A DNA stretch of 64,000 bases, taken from NCBI RefSeq assembly GCF_019218635.1, contig NZ_JAHUZB010000003.1, positions 248,001-312,000 of the forward strand, given 5' to 3'. A program made the translations under genes and the position numbers. Below, piece by piece: positions 25,917 to 34,465 of this stretch. The stretch is from Enterococcus alishanensis. Lineage in GTDB: Bacteria; Bacillota; Bacilli; Lactobacillales; Enterococcaceae. The notes under the pieces were generated by a model that was given only the letters and a program-made list of their open reading frames with translations, had not been told where the DNA came from and ran no database searches. How positions within the stretch are numbered: the first letter of the stretch is position 1; each line of letters opens with the position of its first letter.

Positions 25917-26267
25917 ATGATGGAAGAAAAAGAAATGACAGAAAACGAATTAATCCCAGTAGCGATGCAAATTATTTTACACGCTGGTAATGGTCGAACG
26001 AAAGCCCAGGAAGCCATCAAATTGGCGAAAGAAAATGATTTTGTGGCAGCAAAAGAAGCTTTAAAAGCTGCCAAAGACAATATTGTTTTGGCTCACAAAT
26101 CCCAAACTGCAGTCATTCAAAATGAAGCAGCCGGTAAAAGCTATGAGCCCTGTTTATTGTTTACTCATGCGCAGGATCATTTAATGACAATTTCAAGTGA
26201 AGTAAGTTTAACAAAAGATTTGGTCGAGTTTTTCGAGTTGATAACCAATAAGCTTGAAGCAAACTAA
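25917..26267 (+). CDS. PTS lactose/cellobiose-type subunit IIA
   Basis: This 116-residue helical subunit accepts phosphate from HPr on His84 in LFTHAQDHLMT, the hallmark of the lactose/cellobiose class. The N-terminus (PVAMQIILHAGNGRTKAQEAI) also matches the trimeric IIA helical bundle. ATG codons stand at 25917 and 25920; the GAGGTG site fits either. It is the last PTS component. A strong hairpin without a clear T-tract follows, which may reduce but not stop transcription into the phosphatase gene. Confidence 0.92.
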   Translation: MMEEKEMTENELIPVAMQIILHAGNGRTKAQEAIKLAKENDFVAAKEALKAAKDNIVLAHKSQTAVIQNEAAGKSYEPCLLFTHAQDHLMTISSEVSLTKDLVEFFELITNKLEAN

Positions 26268-26274
26268 CTGATAC

Positions 26275-26302
26275 GAGGTGAGAATCCTCCGTTTCTCACC
26301 TC
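26275..26302 (+). terminator. Hairpin between PTS IIA and the phosphatase gene
   Basis: A perfect 10-bp stem (26275-26284 with 26293-26302) with an 8-base loop is followed by an A/T-mixed stretch, not a proper T-tract. It may be a weak terminator or an mRNA-stabilising element between genes of one operon. Confidence 0.5.
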
Positions 26303-26350
26303 ATAAATATTTAAAAATTTTTCAGATACAAATTAGAAGGAGTTTTGACT

Positions 26351-27142
26351 GTGAAAAAATTTGGACTGGCTTTATTAGCTATCGTAGCAGTTAGTTTTAG
26401 CTTTTTTGGTGGAGTAAATAATGCTGAAGCCAAAGGAAATACCGATAATCAAGAAAAACCAATCACGATTTATTTAGTCCGCCATGGAAAAACTTGGTTT
26501 AACACAACCGGCCAAGTGCAAGGTTTTGCTGACACCCCATTGACAGATGTAGGGATTGATCAAGCAAAATTGGTAGGTGGATCTTTGGCTGATGTTAAAT
26601 TTTCCGGTGCTTATTCTAGCGATTTAGGACGACAAAGGAGCACTGCGCAATTAATTTTAGCTGAAAACAATAAAAAAACACCAACATTAACTGAAAACAA
26701 TGGCTTCCGCGAAAAAAACTTTGGTGGCTTTGAAGGTCAAACCAATGAAGTTATGTGGAATACAATCATGGCACCTCATGGACTTGCCTATAAGGATGAT
26801 TGGTCAGATTATTCAGCATTGGTAGAAGCGTTAGGTGGAGAGGCTGGCGTTGTCGATGCGATTGCCGCAGCAGATGAAACTGGTACGGCAGAAAACTTTG
26901 CCACTGTCCAAAAACGTGGACTGGCAGGTATGAAAAAAGTTATTAAGCAAACAGAGAAAAAAGATGGCGGCAACGTATTAATCGTTTCTTCCGGTGGCAT
27001 GATTCCAATATTGTTAGAAGAAATCGTCCCAGGACAATATCAAGGTGAAGATATCGGCAATTGTAGTATTACCACTTTGAAGTATCAAGCTGGAAAATAT
27101 ACATTAGAAAAGTTAGCTGATACGAGTCATTTAGATGAGTAG
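26351..27142 (+). CDS. Secreted histidine phosphatase family protein
   Basis: This 263-residue protein starts with a clear signal peptide (KKFGLALLAIVAVSFSFFGG, then NNAEA before the likely cut). The phosphoglycerate-mutase-like domain follows, with the catalytic LVRHGKTWFNTTGQVQG near residue 42, a second arginine in SSDLGRQRSTAQL, REKNFGGFEGQT near 122, and a late VSSGGMIP where many members have a second His (here Gly). I chose the GTG at 26351 because AAGGAG ends 8 bp before it; the in-frame TTG at 26345 is too close. It lies between the PTS genes and a 6-phospho-beta-glucosidase. An exported phosphatase in a PTS operon is unusual; its substrate is unknown. Confidence 0.82.
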   Translation: MKKFGLALLAIVAVSFSFFGGVNNAEAKGNTDNQEKPITIYLVRHGKTWFNTTGQVQGFADTPLTDVGIDQAKLVGGSLADVKFSGAYSSDLGRQRSTAQLILAENNKKTPTLTENNGFREKNFGGFEGQTNEVMWNTIMAPHGLAYKDDWSDYSALVEALGGEAGVVDAIAAADETGTAENFATVQKRGLAGMKKVIKQTEKKDGGNVLIVSSGGMIPILLEEIVPGQYQGEDIGNCSITTLKYQAGKYTLEKLADTSHLDE

Positions 27143-27221
27143 TTTTTTAATCAAGGTAAATTGATGTAGTCCGTTATTGACTCATCCTTAATTTAAATAA
27201 AAAGATGAGGAGCGAAACAAC

Positions 27222-28649
27222 ATGCAAAAAGAATTTCCAAAAGATTTCCTATGGGGGGCTTCAACTAGCGCCTATCAAGTAGAAGGGGCCGCTGCTATCG
27301 ATGGCAAAGGCGTTTCACAACAAGATGTGATCAACCAAGAGCGACACGAAAAATTTGGTTTTGCTGATGCCAGTGTAGCCAGCGATCATTACCACAAATA
27401 TAAGGAAGATATCGCCTTGTTTAAAGAAATGGGCTTCACTAGTTACCGTTTTTCGATTGCTTGGTCACGAATTTTTCCAAATGGAGATGGTGAAGTCAAT
27501 CAAGAGGGGGTTCAATTTTATCGAGATTTAATCAATGAATTGAAAGCCAACGATATCGAACCAATCCCAACTTTGTATCATTATGATTTGCCTTGGCCTT
27601 TGGTAGAAAAATATGGCGGCTGGTTATCTCGGGAAGTGGTAGATGATTTTGCGGTCTTTGCAAAATATATTATTAATGAATTTAAAGATGATGTGAAATA
27701 TTGGATTACCATTAATGAGCAAAGTATTATCGTGCAATATTGGACGCAAAAATGTTATATTCTGCCAGAATATCAAGACAATAATCAGTTGCGCTATCAA
27801 ATCAATCATCATATGAACTTGGCGCAAGCTATTGCTGTGAAGTATGTTCATGAAGTAGGTGGTTTAGCAGGTCCGGCTTTAGGTTATTCACCGATTTATG
27901 CCAGAACTTGTAAACCAGAAGATCAAATTGCGGCTTTAAATGCCAATGATTTAAGAAACAGCTACTACTTGGATGTTTATTTCAAGGGTTACTATAATGT
28001 CGCAGCTTTAACTTATTTGAAACAAAATGACTTGGCACCAGAAATGGCTGCTGACGATGAAAAATTATTCGCTGAAAACTTGTCAGATTTCTTCGCTATT
28101 AATTATTATGACAGCAATTGTGCTCATGCTTGTCCAGAAGGGGCTGAGCGACGCTGGTCCGGATATAATTTAACTGGTAAAAAAGGTGATATGTCTGGTT
28201 TTGAAACCCATCCTGGATTTTATCAAATGTGTTCAAACCCTGAATTAAAAACAACAGACTGGGATTGGGCAATCGATCCGATTGGTTTGGAATATGTTTA
28301 TCGTGATTTGTATACTCGCTATAAGATTCCATTTATGATTACTGAAAATGGCTTAGGTGCTTACGATGAATTAACGCCTGATGGCAAAATTCACGATGAT
28401 TATCGAATTGATTATTTACGGGAGCATATTAAAGCCACCAAGCGAGCGATGGATCTTGGTGTTGAAGTGATCGGCTACATGCCTTGGTCAGCTTTAGATT
28501 TACTGTCTACAAGTAACGGCTACAAAAAACGCTATGGCTTGATTTATGTCGATCGCACAGATGACGACGAAAAGGAATGTGCCCGTATCAAAAAAGATTC
28601 TTTCTACTGGTATAAAAATGTGATTGCTAGTCAAGGAACTGAATTATAA
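27222..28649 (+). CDS. 6-phospho-beta-glucosidase (GH1)
   Basis: This 475-residue cytosolic enzyme belongs to glycoside hydrolase family 1. FLWGASTSAYQVEGA at the N-terminus is the family signature, the acid/base glutamate lies in WITINEQS near residue 166 (NEQ instead of the common NEP), and the nucleophile lies in [12 protein letters not shown] near 373. Residues near KKRYGLIYVD fit the phosphate-binding loop of 6-phospho-enzymes. It would cleave the sugar phosphate brought in by the upstream IIABC. A CTCATC/GATGAG pairing (27181-27186, 27204-27209) overlaps the region of its GAGGAG ribosome binding site. The operon ends with a terminator. Confidence 0.9.
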   Translation: MQKEFPKDFLWGASTSAYQVEGAAAIDGKGVSQQDVINQERHEKFGFADASVASDHYHKYKEDIALFKEMGFTSYRFSIAWSRIFPNGDGEVNQEGVQFYRDLINELKANDIEPIPTLYHYDLPWPLVEKYGGWLSREVVDDFAVFAKYIINEFKDDVKYWITINEQSIIVQYWTQKCYILPEYQDNNQLRYQINHHMNLAQAIAVKYVHEVGGLAGPALGYSPIYARTCKPEDQIAALNANDLRNSYYLDVYFKGYYNVAALTYLKQNDLAPEMAADDEKLFAENLSDFFAINYYDSNCAHACPEGAERRWSGYNLTGKKGDMSGFETHPGFYQMCSNPELKTTDWDWAIDPIGLEYVYRDLYTRYKIPFMITENGLGAYDELTPDGKIHDDYRIDYLREHIKATKRAMDLGVEVIGYMPWSALDLLSTSNGYKKRYGLIYVDRTDDDEKECARIKKDSFYWYKNVIASQGTEL

Positions 28650-28656
28650 AAAGTAG

Positions 28657-28681
28657 CAGACGGATTTTCCGTCTGTTTTTT
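28657..28681 (+). terminator. Rho-independent terminator after the GH1 gene
   Basis: An 8-bp stem (28657-28664 with 28668-28675) with a 3-base loop is followed by six T residues. Confidence 0.9.
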
Positions 28682-29050
28682 GGTCTAGCTAGTAAACAGC
28701 GAGTCCAAATAACCCACGTTGACACTGGGAAAGAGAGTATAATATAGTTATCGAGAAGAATTTAAGAGTGAAGCAAAGTTTATTTGATGAACGGGGTTGT
28801 ATTTTTGAGCGTAACAATGTCTATCTAGATGAATTTAATAGCCGATAAGCAATTGTTTATTTGGCGTGTCTATAGATATTCTTACATTCTCAATCATCAT
28901 TCATATGAACTTGCTTATAACGAGTGTCAGTTGAATCATACTATTGAGGGCTAGGAGAAATCCTAGCTTTTTGTGTGCTTTTATTTGACGACGTTCAGTA
29001 GACATCCATAAATAAACCATTGCCTGAAGGCGAATCCGATTTTAAATTTC
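28682..29050 (+). other. Intergenic region with promoter-like and terminator-like elements, no clear gene
   Basis: A TTGACA with TATAGT 18 bp on (near 28720-28755) could be a promoter. A 26-codon frame from a GTG (28768-28848, MKQSLFDERGC at its start) has no good ribosome binding site and may be the remnant of a lost gene. A 7-bp stem (28950-28956 with 28961-28967) plus T-run forms a terminator. The rest shows nothing I can name. Confidence 0.4.
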
Positions 29051-29063
29051 AGGAGGTTTTACT

Positions 29064-30326
29064 TTGAAACAAAGTAATGCAAAACGCCAGTGGCACGTCA
29101 ATGTTCAATTATTTTTAATGAGTCAATTTTTAACAGGAATCACCAGTATGACTGTTCAGTATGCCATCATCTGGTATCTGACTGAACAAACGAAATCCGC
29201 AACGATGCTGAGTTTTGCGACATTATTAGGGATGCTGCCGATGGTTGTATTAAGCCCATTCGTCGGTCCGTATGTGGATCGCTTGAACAAAAAAGGACTG
29301 TTGGTTGTGCCAGATTTGATTGCGGCTTTATTTGCGATTATTCTATCTGTCACCGGAATAGTTACCGGAACTTTCCCATTTTGGCTGATTTATGTCTCTT
29401 TATTTGTTCGCGCGGTGACGCAAACATTCCAGACACCGACGATCCTATCGATTTTGCCAACGATTGCGCCAAGAGAAGAATTAACTAAAGTCAATGGACA
29501 ACTAGGCATGGTGCAATCCGCCAATAAAATCATTGCTCCAGGAATTGGCGCGTTTCTTTTTGCCCTTATGCCGTTGCATTTATTGTTGCTTTTAGACGTT
29601 TTAGGAGCATTCTTAGGTCTAGTGTTGTTACTTTTTGTAAAAATACCGAAAACTGCAACGCATTCCGGCAATACACTGGCACTTGAAGATACAAAACAAG
29701 GGATCAGAGACCTGCGCAGTAAAAAAGGTTTGTGGATTACCGTGCTGATTGGCGCCATATCCTCCATCTTTATTATGCCAGCCGCCAGTATGTATCCTTT
29801 AATGACGATTGGTTATTTTGAAGGAACTGTCAGCAACGCAGGATTTGTCCAAATTATTTACTCGATCGGAATGTTGGTAGGTGGATCAATTATTGGTGTC
29901 TTTGGAAACTGAAAAGACCGTATGAAGCCTTTAATCATTGCTTATCTAGTCATCGGAATCACGTTAGCAGCAAGTGGTCTTTTACCTGCAAATAATACTG
30001 GATTAATCTGGTTTATCATTTTTAGCGCCTTTACCGGGATAGCTGCACCATTTTTTGACACCATATTAATGGCAATGATCCAGCAAACTTTTCCAATCCA
30101 GCAGCTAGGAAGAATCATGGGTGTAGTCATGGCATTATTAAGTTTACTAGCATCAGTCGGTCTAATTTTCGCCTGTCCAGTAGCCGATCGCATCGGTGTA
30201 GAAAAATTATTTATCATTGCCGGATGGGGGATTATCTTATGTGCCATTATTAATTGGCTGATTGCTCCAGCAAAAAATTACGATAAACAGTTACAAGAAA
30301 AAGGTGTAATGGAACGTTATAAATAA
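29064..30326 (+). pseudogene. MFS efflux transporter broken by an in-frame TGA
   Basis: The frame codes for a 12-helix MFS of about 420 residues, similar in layout to macrolide/multidrug efflux carriers (WHVNVQLFLMSQFLTGITSM at the start, FVGPYVDRLNKKGLL in the loop between helices 2 and 3). Codon 283 is TGA at 29910-29912. The same frame continues without shift to 30326, giving four more helices and a basic tail. A single TGG to TGA change would explain it, since FGNWKDRMKP is a natural reading. It starts at TTG with AGGAGG upstream. The first half alone (282 residues) has about eight helices and is unlikely to transport. Readthrough or a sequencing error is possible. Confidence 0.85.
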
Positions 30327-30388
30327 ATCGATTTTTCATGAATAATTTTCTATTTTAATTGATTTAGTAGGAAAAAATAAAAATCTAA

Positions 30389-30425
30389 AGTTAGAAGCCA
30401 TTTATCAAGGCTTCTAGCTTTTTTG
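30389..30425 (+). terminator. Rho-independent terminator after the MFS pseudogene
   Basis: A stem of about 10 bp (30390-30399 with 30409-30418, including one G-U pair) with a 9-base loop leads into a run of T residues. Confidence 0.85.
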
Positions 30426-30468
30426 TCTGAAATTAGTTTAGTCGTTACTGATTCGGTGGAGATTACAG

Positions 30469-30746
30469 GCGAGCAATGGAGTGGGGAGACCTGTCCACCG
30501 TCTTTACAACCAAAAGTTCGACGAACATTTCTACATGCTAGATGCTAGTAAATATGAAAATATCGCAAACGCTGGCTGTGAAAAAGAATGGATGGCATTC
30601 TACGCTTGAGAAGACATAGAAATTCCAATCTAGCGCGTGTTTAATCCGAATCCCAAGATGTGGGATCGGATCATTATACGTTGAGCATCGATGGAAAATC
30701 TTGGTTGATTACAGAAGGTTGGAAAGCAGAAGGCACCGCTTCTTAA
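30469..30746 (+). pseudogene. Remnant of a DUF5648-repeat protein
   Basis: No intact frame exists here, but translation gives two recognisable DUF5648-type repeat pieces. The frame of 30490 reads PVHRLYNQKFDEHFYML and ends at a TGA (30607-30609). After further stops and a frame shift, a second piece reads DHYTLSIDGKSWLITEG and then WKAEGTAS up to a TAA at 30744-30746. The pattern (R-x-YN near the start, H-F/Y, then GW-x-EG) matches the repeats of the intact secreted protein encoded at 45.6-46.8 kb. Signal peptide and catalytic domain are absent. It is a dead copy, perhaps from a duplicated or transferred gene. Confidence 0.75.
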
Positions 30747-30763
30747 GGAAAATAAGTGTATAT

Positions 30764-30792
30764 AAAAAAAGTCAGACTGTCTGATCTTTTTT
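30764..30792 (+). terminator. Terminator-like hairpin after the DUF5648 remnant
   Basis: A short stem (30772-30776 with 30780-30784, extended by A-T pairs) is followed by six T residues. Confidence 0.6.
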
Positions 30793-30897
30793 CGTTTTTA
30801 TCATAACCAACAGGCATAACAGTGTGTTCTTTATAAGTATTAGCTATTCGAATGGCGGGCTTCTATACTAAATGTAACCAGCAGGAAAATATTTTTC

Positions 30898-30928
30898 TTG
30901 ACTTAAAGTCAAGGTGAAGCTTTAGACT
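30898..30928 (+). promoter_or_regulatory. 19-bp-spacer promoter (MerR-type) before the alpha/beta hydrolase
   Basis: TTGACT (30898-30903) and TAGACT (30923-30928) are 19 bp apart, the overlong spacing usual for promoters activated by MerR-family proteins. A 17-bp palindrome (30897-30913, arms CTTGACTT/AAGTCAAG) overlaps the -35. No merR gene is in the window. Confidence 0.6.
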
Positions 30929-30957
30929 GCATTTATCAAAGAAAAGAGGTCATCATC

Positions 30958-31914
30958 ATGGAAGAAAAATTAAATTTAACAATAGAATGGGATAAAGTTT
31001 TCCCGCAAAGTCAACTGGTGAATCATCGTAAAGTCACCTTTCACACTCGTTATGGCATTACTTTAGCAGCGGATTTGTTTGAGCCAAAAAATATTTCTGG
31101 CAAGCTTCCGGCGATTGCAGTTAGTGGACCATTTGGCGCAGTCAAGGAACAATCTTCTGGTTTATATGCCCAAAAAATGGCAGAAAATGGCTATTTGACT
31201 ATCGCTTTTGATCCGTCTTTTACTGGTGAAAGTGGCGGGACACCGAGATATGTGGCGTCACCCGATATTAATACGGAAGATTTTCAAGCGGCGGTGGATT
31301 TTTTATCGGTTCAAGACAATGTTGATCCAGAAAAAATTGGGATTATCGGAATTTGTGGTTGGGGCGGTATGGCGTTGAATGCGGCGGGGATCGATACAAG
31401 AATCAAGGCGACAGTAGCGGTCACTATGTATGATATGTCACGGGTTAATGCCAATGGTTATTTTGATGCGATGGACCAAGAAGCCCGTTATCAAGCCCGT
31501 CAAAATTTAAACGCCCAAAGAATTGAAGATTACAAAAAGGGTGAGTATGCTTTGGCTGGTGGTGTAGTGGATCCATTACCGGAAGATGCGCCTTATTTTG
31601 ACTATTATAAAACCGACCGCGGCTATCATCAGCGTTCGTTAAATTCAAATAACGGTTGGAATGTCACTTCGGCTTTATCATTTATGAATATGCCTTTATT
31701 ACAGTATATTCATGAGATTCGCAATGCTGTTTTACTGGTTCACGGGGAAAAAGCCCATTCGCTATATTTTAGTGAAGATGCTTATAAAAGTCTTACTGGC
31801 GACAACAAAGAATTAATGGTGATTCCAGGCGCGAGTCATACCGATCTGTATGATCAACTAGAGATAATTCCTTTTGAAAAAATCACCCAGTTTTTTGATC
31901 AAAATATTAAATAG
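30958..31914 (+). CDS. Alpha/beta hydrolase (YcjY/DLH-like)
   Basis: This 318-residue protein has the alpha/beta hydrolase pattern. A strand pair (ITLAADLFEP near residue 35) precedes the oxyanion region (PAIAVSGPFGAVKEQ), and the nucleophile elbow reads GIIGICGWGGMALN with Cys133 where most esterases have Ser. The Asp and His of the triad probably lie near VLLVHGEKAHSLYF and GASHTDLYDQ at the end. Cysteine nucleophiles are seen in dienelactone hydrolase-like and YcjY-like members. It is a single gene behind a MerR-type promoter, which suggests induction by a small toxic or reactive molecule. The substrate is unknown. Confidence 0.82.
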   Translation: MEEKLNLTIEWDKVFPQSQLVNHRKVTFHTRYGITLAADLFEPKNISGKLPAIAVSGPFGAVKEQSSGLYAQKMAENGYLTIAFDPSFTGESGGTPRYVASPDINTEDFQAAVDFLSVQDNVDPEKIGIIGICGWGGMALNAAGIDTRIKATVAVTMYDMSRVNANGYFDAMDQEARYQARQNLNAQRIEDYKKGEYALAGGVVDPLPEDAPYFDYYKTDRGYHQRSLNSNNGWNVTSALSFMNMPLLQYIHEIRNAVLLVHGEKAHSLYFSEDAYKSLTGDNKELMVIPGASHTDLYDQLEIIPFEKITQFFDQNIK

Positions 31915-32247
31915 TAACATAGAGGGGAAGATTAAGATGATCAAACCTCACATTACTGTGCATATTTTTAGTTGTTGTTCGAGAAATGATATCTTTAACT
32001 ATCCACCAAGAATGACCCGTGGTAGAGACTATAGTTCTTTGATAATTACCTTTAAAATGCATCTGTAAAATCTTAATATAGTTTATCAACTGCTACTTCT
32101 AGCCCATTCTTACATCATAAACCGAACTAAACTAGTGAAGTGTTGGATGCCATACTCAGCTTATACCAAAATATCAGAACAGAAACTTGTAAATACTAAA
32201 AATGACGCTCAGTTTTGTGAACGTCATTTTAGTATTCAATTGTGAAT
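31915..32247. other. Intergenic region with a long hairpin, no convincing gene
   Basis: A 43-codon frame (31937-32068, MIKPHITVHIFSCC at its start) follows a GAGGGG site, but its composition is odd and I do not recognise it; it may be a remnant or chance. Near the end, a stem of about 15 bp (32192-32207 with 32222-32235, one base bulged) probably terminates transcription for the converging genes, though T-tracts are poor. Confidence 0.45.
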
Positions 32248-32640
32248 TTACTTCTTTTCTTCAGTAAAAGTTAAAACGTAGCCAGAATTATCTAGTATTG
32301 CAAACTCTTTGGTTCCATAGAATGTCGTGTGCATTTCAGTGTTAATCGTATGAACTGCTTTTAAATTATCGTACAAGGAATCCAAATCGTCAGTTTGGAT
32401 ATAAAGACTAATGGACGGTTTAACTTTGTCCGTTTCCAACGCCGGATACTCACTAATAAAATTATTCTTTTCTTGAACCATTAGGGTTAGATCATCCTTT
32501 ACAAGAATACCAAATTGCAAGCCGCCTTGCTCACTTGGAACAGAAGCAACCATAATAAAACCTAATTTCTCTTCATAAAAGCTGATAGTTTCTTCAACGC
32601 TTTCTACCATTAAATTGGGTGACATGCTTTTCATCATCAT
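32248..32640 (-). CDS. VOC family protein (glyoxalase/bleomycin resistance fold)
   Basis: This 130-residue protein shows the paired beta-alpha-beta-beta-beta pattern of the vicinal oxygen chelate fold. SPNLMVESVEETISFYEEKLGF opens the first half (cut here after 20 or so residues) and KPSISLYIQTDDLDSLYDNL opens the second. A final FAILDNSGYVLTFTEE carries the usual late acidic metal ligand. Members include glyoxalases, dioxygenases and antibiotic-binding proteins; nothing here picks one. AGGAGG stands before the start. It lies downstream of an AraC-type regulator on the same strand (77 bp apart), which may control it. Confidence 0.85.
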   Translation of the reverse strand: MMMKSMSPNLMVESVEETISFYEEKLGFIMVASVPSEQGGLQFGILVKDDLTLMVQEKNNFISEYPALETDKVKPSISLYIQTDDLDSLYDNLKAVHTINTEMHTTFYGTKEFAILDNSGYVLTFTEEKK

Positions 32641-32717
32641 ATACTCCTCCTCTATTTAAGGATAGCTTATCAAGAAAATAATTTGCCGTATTGGAAAAAA
32701 TAGTCAAAAATTCCACT

Positions 32718-33491
32718 TTATTGGTAACGAGAAATAAGCTCAAGTGGAGTTAATCCAATGTTTCGTTTAAAATCATTGATAAAATGCGATTGATCATAAT
32801 ATCTAACAAACTCTAAAACGTCACTTGGTCTTGATTTTGTAGAAGTTAAAATAGTAATGGCTTTTTGAAACCTTAAAATTGAAAGAACAACTTTGGGGGT
32901 CAAGCCATAATGTTTAATGAAGTTCCTTTGACATTGGCTTTGACTAAGATTCAAAATCTGACAAACTTCACTTACTGAAGAAGGTGGGTCCTGACTAAAC
33001 TTACTGAATAACTTTGAATAAGTATCAGGTACAAAACCATCCATTTTATTCGAAATGAATCCTATTAAGTATTCTCTGGCTTCTTCAAAGGACAAACTAA
33101 AAAATAAGTCACAATCAAAATCAGTATATATTTCAGCTATAGGCAATAGTTTATCTAAAGCATCTTGTGGTTTTCGACCAGTAAGTTGGTGGAAAGCATT
33201 GGGCATTAGACGTAACCCCATAAACTTAGCTGGTAGATGGATGGGGAAATGAAAGTCCGTGCTAGTCATACCGGAGAACCCAATTACTTTTGCTTCAAAA
33301 TCTACAACTAAATCAATACATCCGTCTAAAATGATGATATTTTCTAAATAAAGTGCTTCATCAGTAAGGGAAATCATATCCCAATAACAAATAATAAAAT
33401 CGGATAATTCATCAATGACAGTTTCACTGTATTTAATATGCTTTTGAAAAGATAAATCAAGGATATAGGGAATTTGGATTGGATAATACAT
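32718..33491 (-). CDS. AraC family transcription regulator
   Basis: This 257-residue regulator has an N-terminal sensing domain (about 1-145, with DLVVDFEAKVIGFSGM near 75 and an FMGLRLMPNAFHQLTGRKP segment near 109, typical of the group with DUF6597-like N-termini) and a C-terminal AraC DNA-binding domain (about 150-257). The latter has VSEVCQILNLSQSQCQRNFIK as its first HTH and FVRYYDQSHFINDFKRNIG, then LTPLE, as its second. The downstream VOC gene on the same strand is the likely partner. The ligand is unknown. Confidence 0.85.
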   Translation of the reverse strand: MYYPIQIPYILDLSFQKHIKYSETVIDELSDFIICYWDMISLTDEALYLENIIILDGCIDLVVDFEAKVIGFSGMTSTDFHFPIHLPAKFMGLRLMPNAFHQLTGRKPQDALDKLLPIAEIYTDFDCDLFFSLSFEEAREYLIGFISNKMDGFVPDTYSKLFSKFSQDPPSSVSEVCQILNLSQSQCQRNFIKHYGLTPKVVLSILRFQKAITILTSTKSRPSDVLEFVRYYDQSHFINDFKRNIGLTPLELISRYQ

Positions 33492-33590
33492 AGCAGAGTC
33501 TCCTTTGTGATAACCTATATACCCATTATATTATAAAAAATTAAGTGGCTTAATGTCTTTCATTAAGGTATGGAGTAGGAGAAGGATAAT

Positions 33591-33686
33591 AATCCGACAA
33601 ATTTACCTGTCGGCTTTCAATTAAAATCAGCCGAAGTTCTCTCGGGAGATACTTTGTGGTTGAAGTATTTGCCTAAAAAAGACTAA
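33591..33686 (+). pseudogene. Short 3' gene fragment, unknown family
   Basis: Thirty-one codons without a start (VGFQLKSAEVLSGDTLWLKY in its core) end at a TAA directly before a terminator. The composition is protein-like, so it probably is the tail of a gene whose body was lost. The rest of 33492-33590 shows no gene. I do not recognise the family. Confidence 0.45.
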
Positions 33687-33690
33687 AAGA

Positions 33691-33725
33691 AACACGGTGA
33701 TCAACTAGCGATCACCGTGTTTTTC
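33691..33725. terminator. Bidirectional terminator
   Basis: A perfect 12-bp stem (33691-33702 with 33710-33721) with a 7-base loop has T-rich flanks on both strands. It ends the minus-strand ABC operon and the fragment upstream. Confidence 0.88.
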
Positions 33726-34465
33726 TATGCATTCAAACGTCGAACTTCCCGACGAACATTTAATAAATAGGTAATACCTAAGCAAATCACCATACCAACT
33801 AAAAGTGAAATACTCATTGGCAATAGATGGAAACGACTATTTTGCAAGCCTATAGTAAGTTTCATAAATGTTGCTACCCAAGGACTAAGGGTCGTGCCAG
33901 TAGCAATCGGAAACAAAGTTAACAAACCAGTAGGAATCATAATCAATAATAAAATAATGACAATTTTTTTCATTCCTTGGACCCGATCATTAAAGGTACC
34001 AGCTAATAAAGCAATACATGTACCAAAGAACAGGATCCAAGTGAAAATAAACAAAGTTTTTAATAAATTTCCATCAGAATAAAAATCCAAGAAGAAGGTA
34101 CTTAAAGTAAAATTCTCAAACATTGGTAGTGAATCAACCACTTTTTTAAGTAGTAAACAGATTGCTGCTAATCCAAAAGATTGTAGTAAATTAGAAATAA
34201 TATTGGTGATAAAAATTGTACGACGAGAGACACCATTTTGAATAAATAATTTGAAATCAGAATTTACCCCAATAAAAGCCATAATGAAACCATAAATTAA
34301 CGGACTGAATAGAAGATCCGAGTAGACTTGTTCGTGACTACCACCTATCGCTATAACTCCCAGTAGTGGAAAAATAATGGCAAAAGCCACGAAAAATCCA
34401 AAGTAAATCCCACCGGAAATGGCTATATATTTTAATCTATATCTTAAGGCTGTTGTCAGTTTCAT
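33725..34465 (-). CDS. ABC-2 type transporter permease
   Basis: This 246-residue membrane protein has about six helices (near 15-40, 50-68, 95-115, 135-160, 168-190 and 212-232) and a short basic tail. It overlaps the ATPase gene by 4 bp. In YtrA-type operons such permeases work with one ATPase to export, or respond to, peptide antibiotics and lipid-II cycle stress; here that role is inferred from gene order. The segment FKLFIQNGVSRRTIFITNI near 70-88 is a typical cytosolic coupling loop for this class. Confidence 0.85.
   Translation of the reverse strand: MKLTTALRYRLKYIAISGGIYFGFFVAFAIIFPLLGVIAIGGSHEQVYSDLLFSPLIYGFIMAFIGVNSDFKLFIQNGVSRRTIFITNIISNLLQSFGLAAICLLLKKVVDSLPMFENFTLSTFFLDFYSDGNLLKTLFIFTWILFFGTCIALLAGTFNDRVQGMKKIVIILLLIMIPTGLLTLFPIATGTTLSPWVATFMKLTIGLQNSRFHLLPMSISLLVGMVICLGITYLLNVRREVRRLNA

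Noticed and set aside
29922-30326. A separate 134-residue membrane protein gene
   Set aside because: It is in the same frame as the upstream MFS half with only one TGA between and has no ribosome binding site, so it is the second part of one broken gene.
31937-32068. A 43-codon gene after the alpha/beta hydrolase
   Set aside because: A GAGGGG site precedes it, but the protein has no recognisable feature and overlaps an open frame on the other strand; I list it only as intergenic content.
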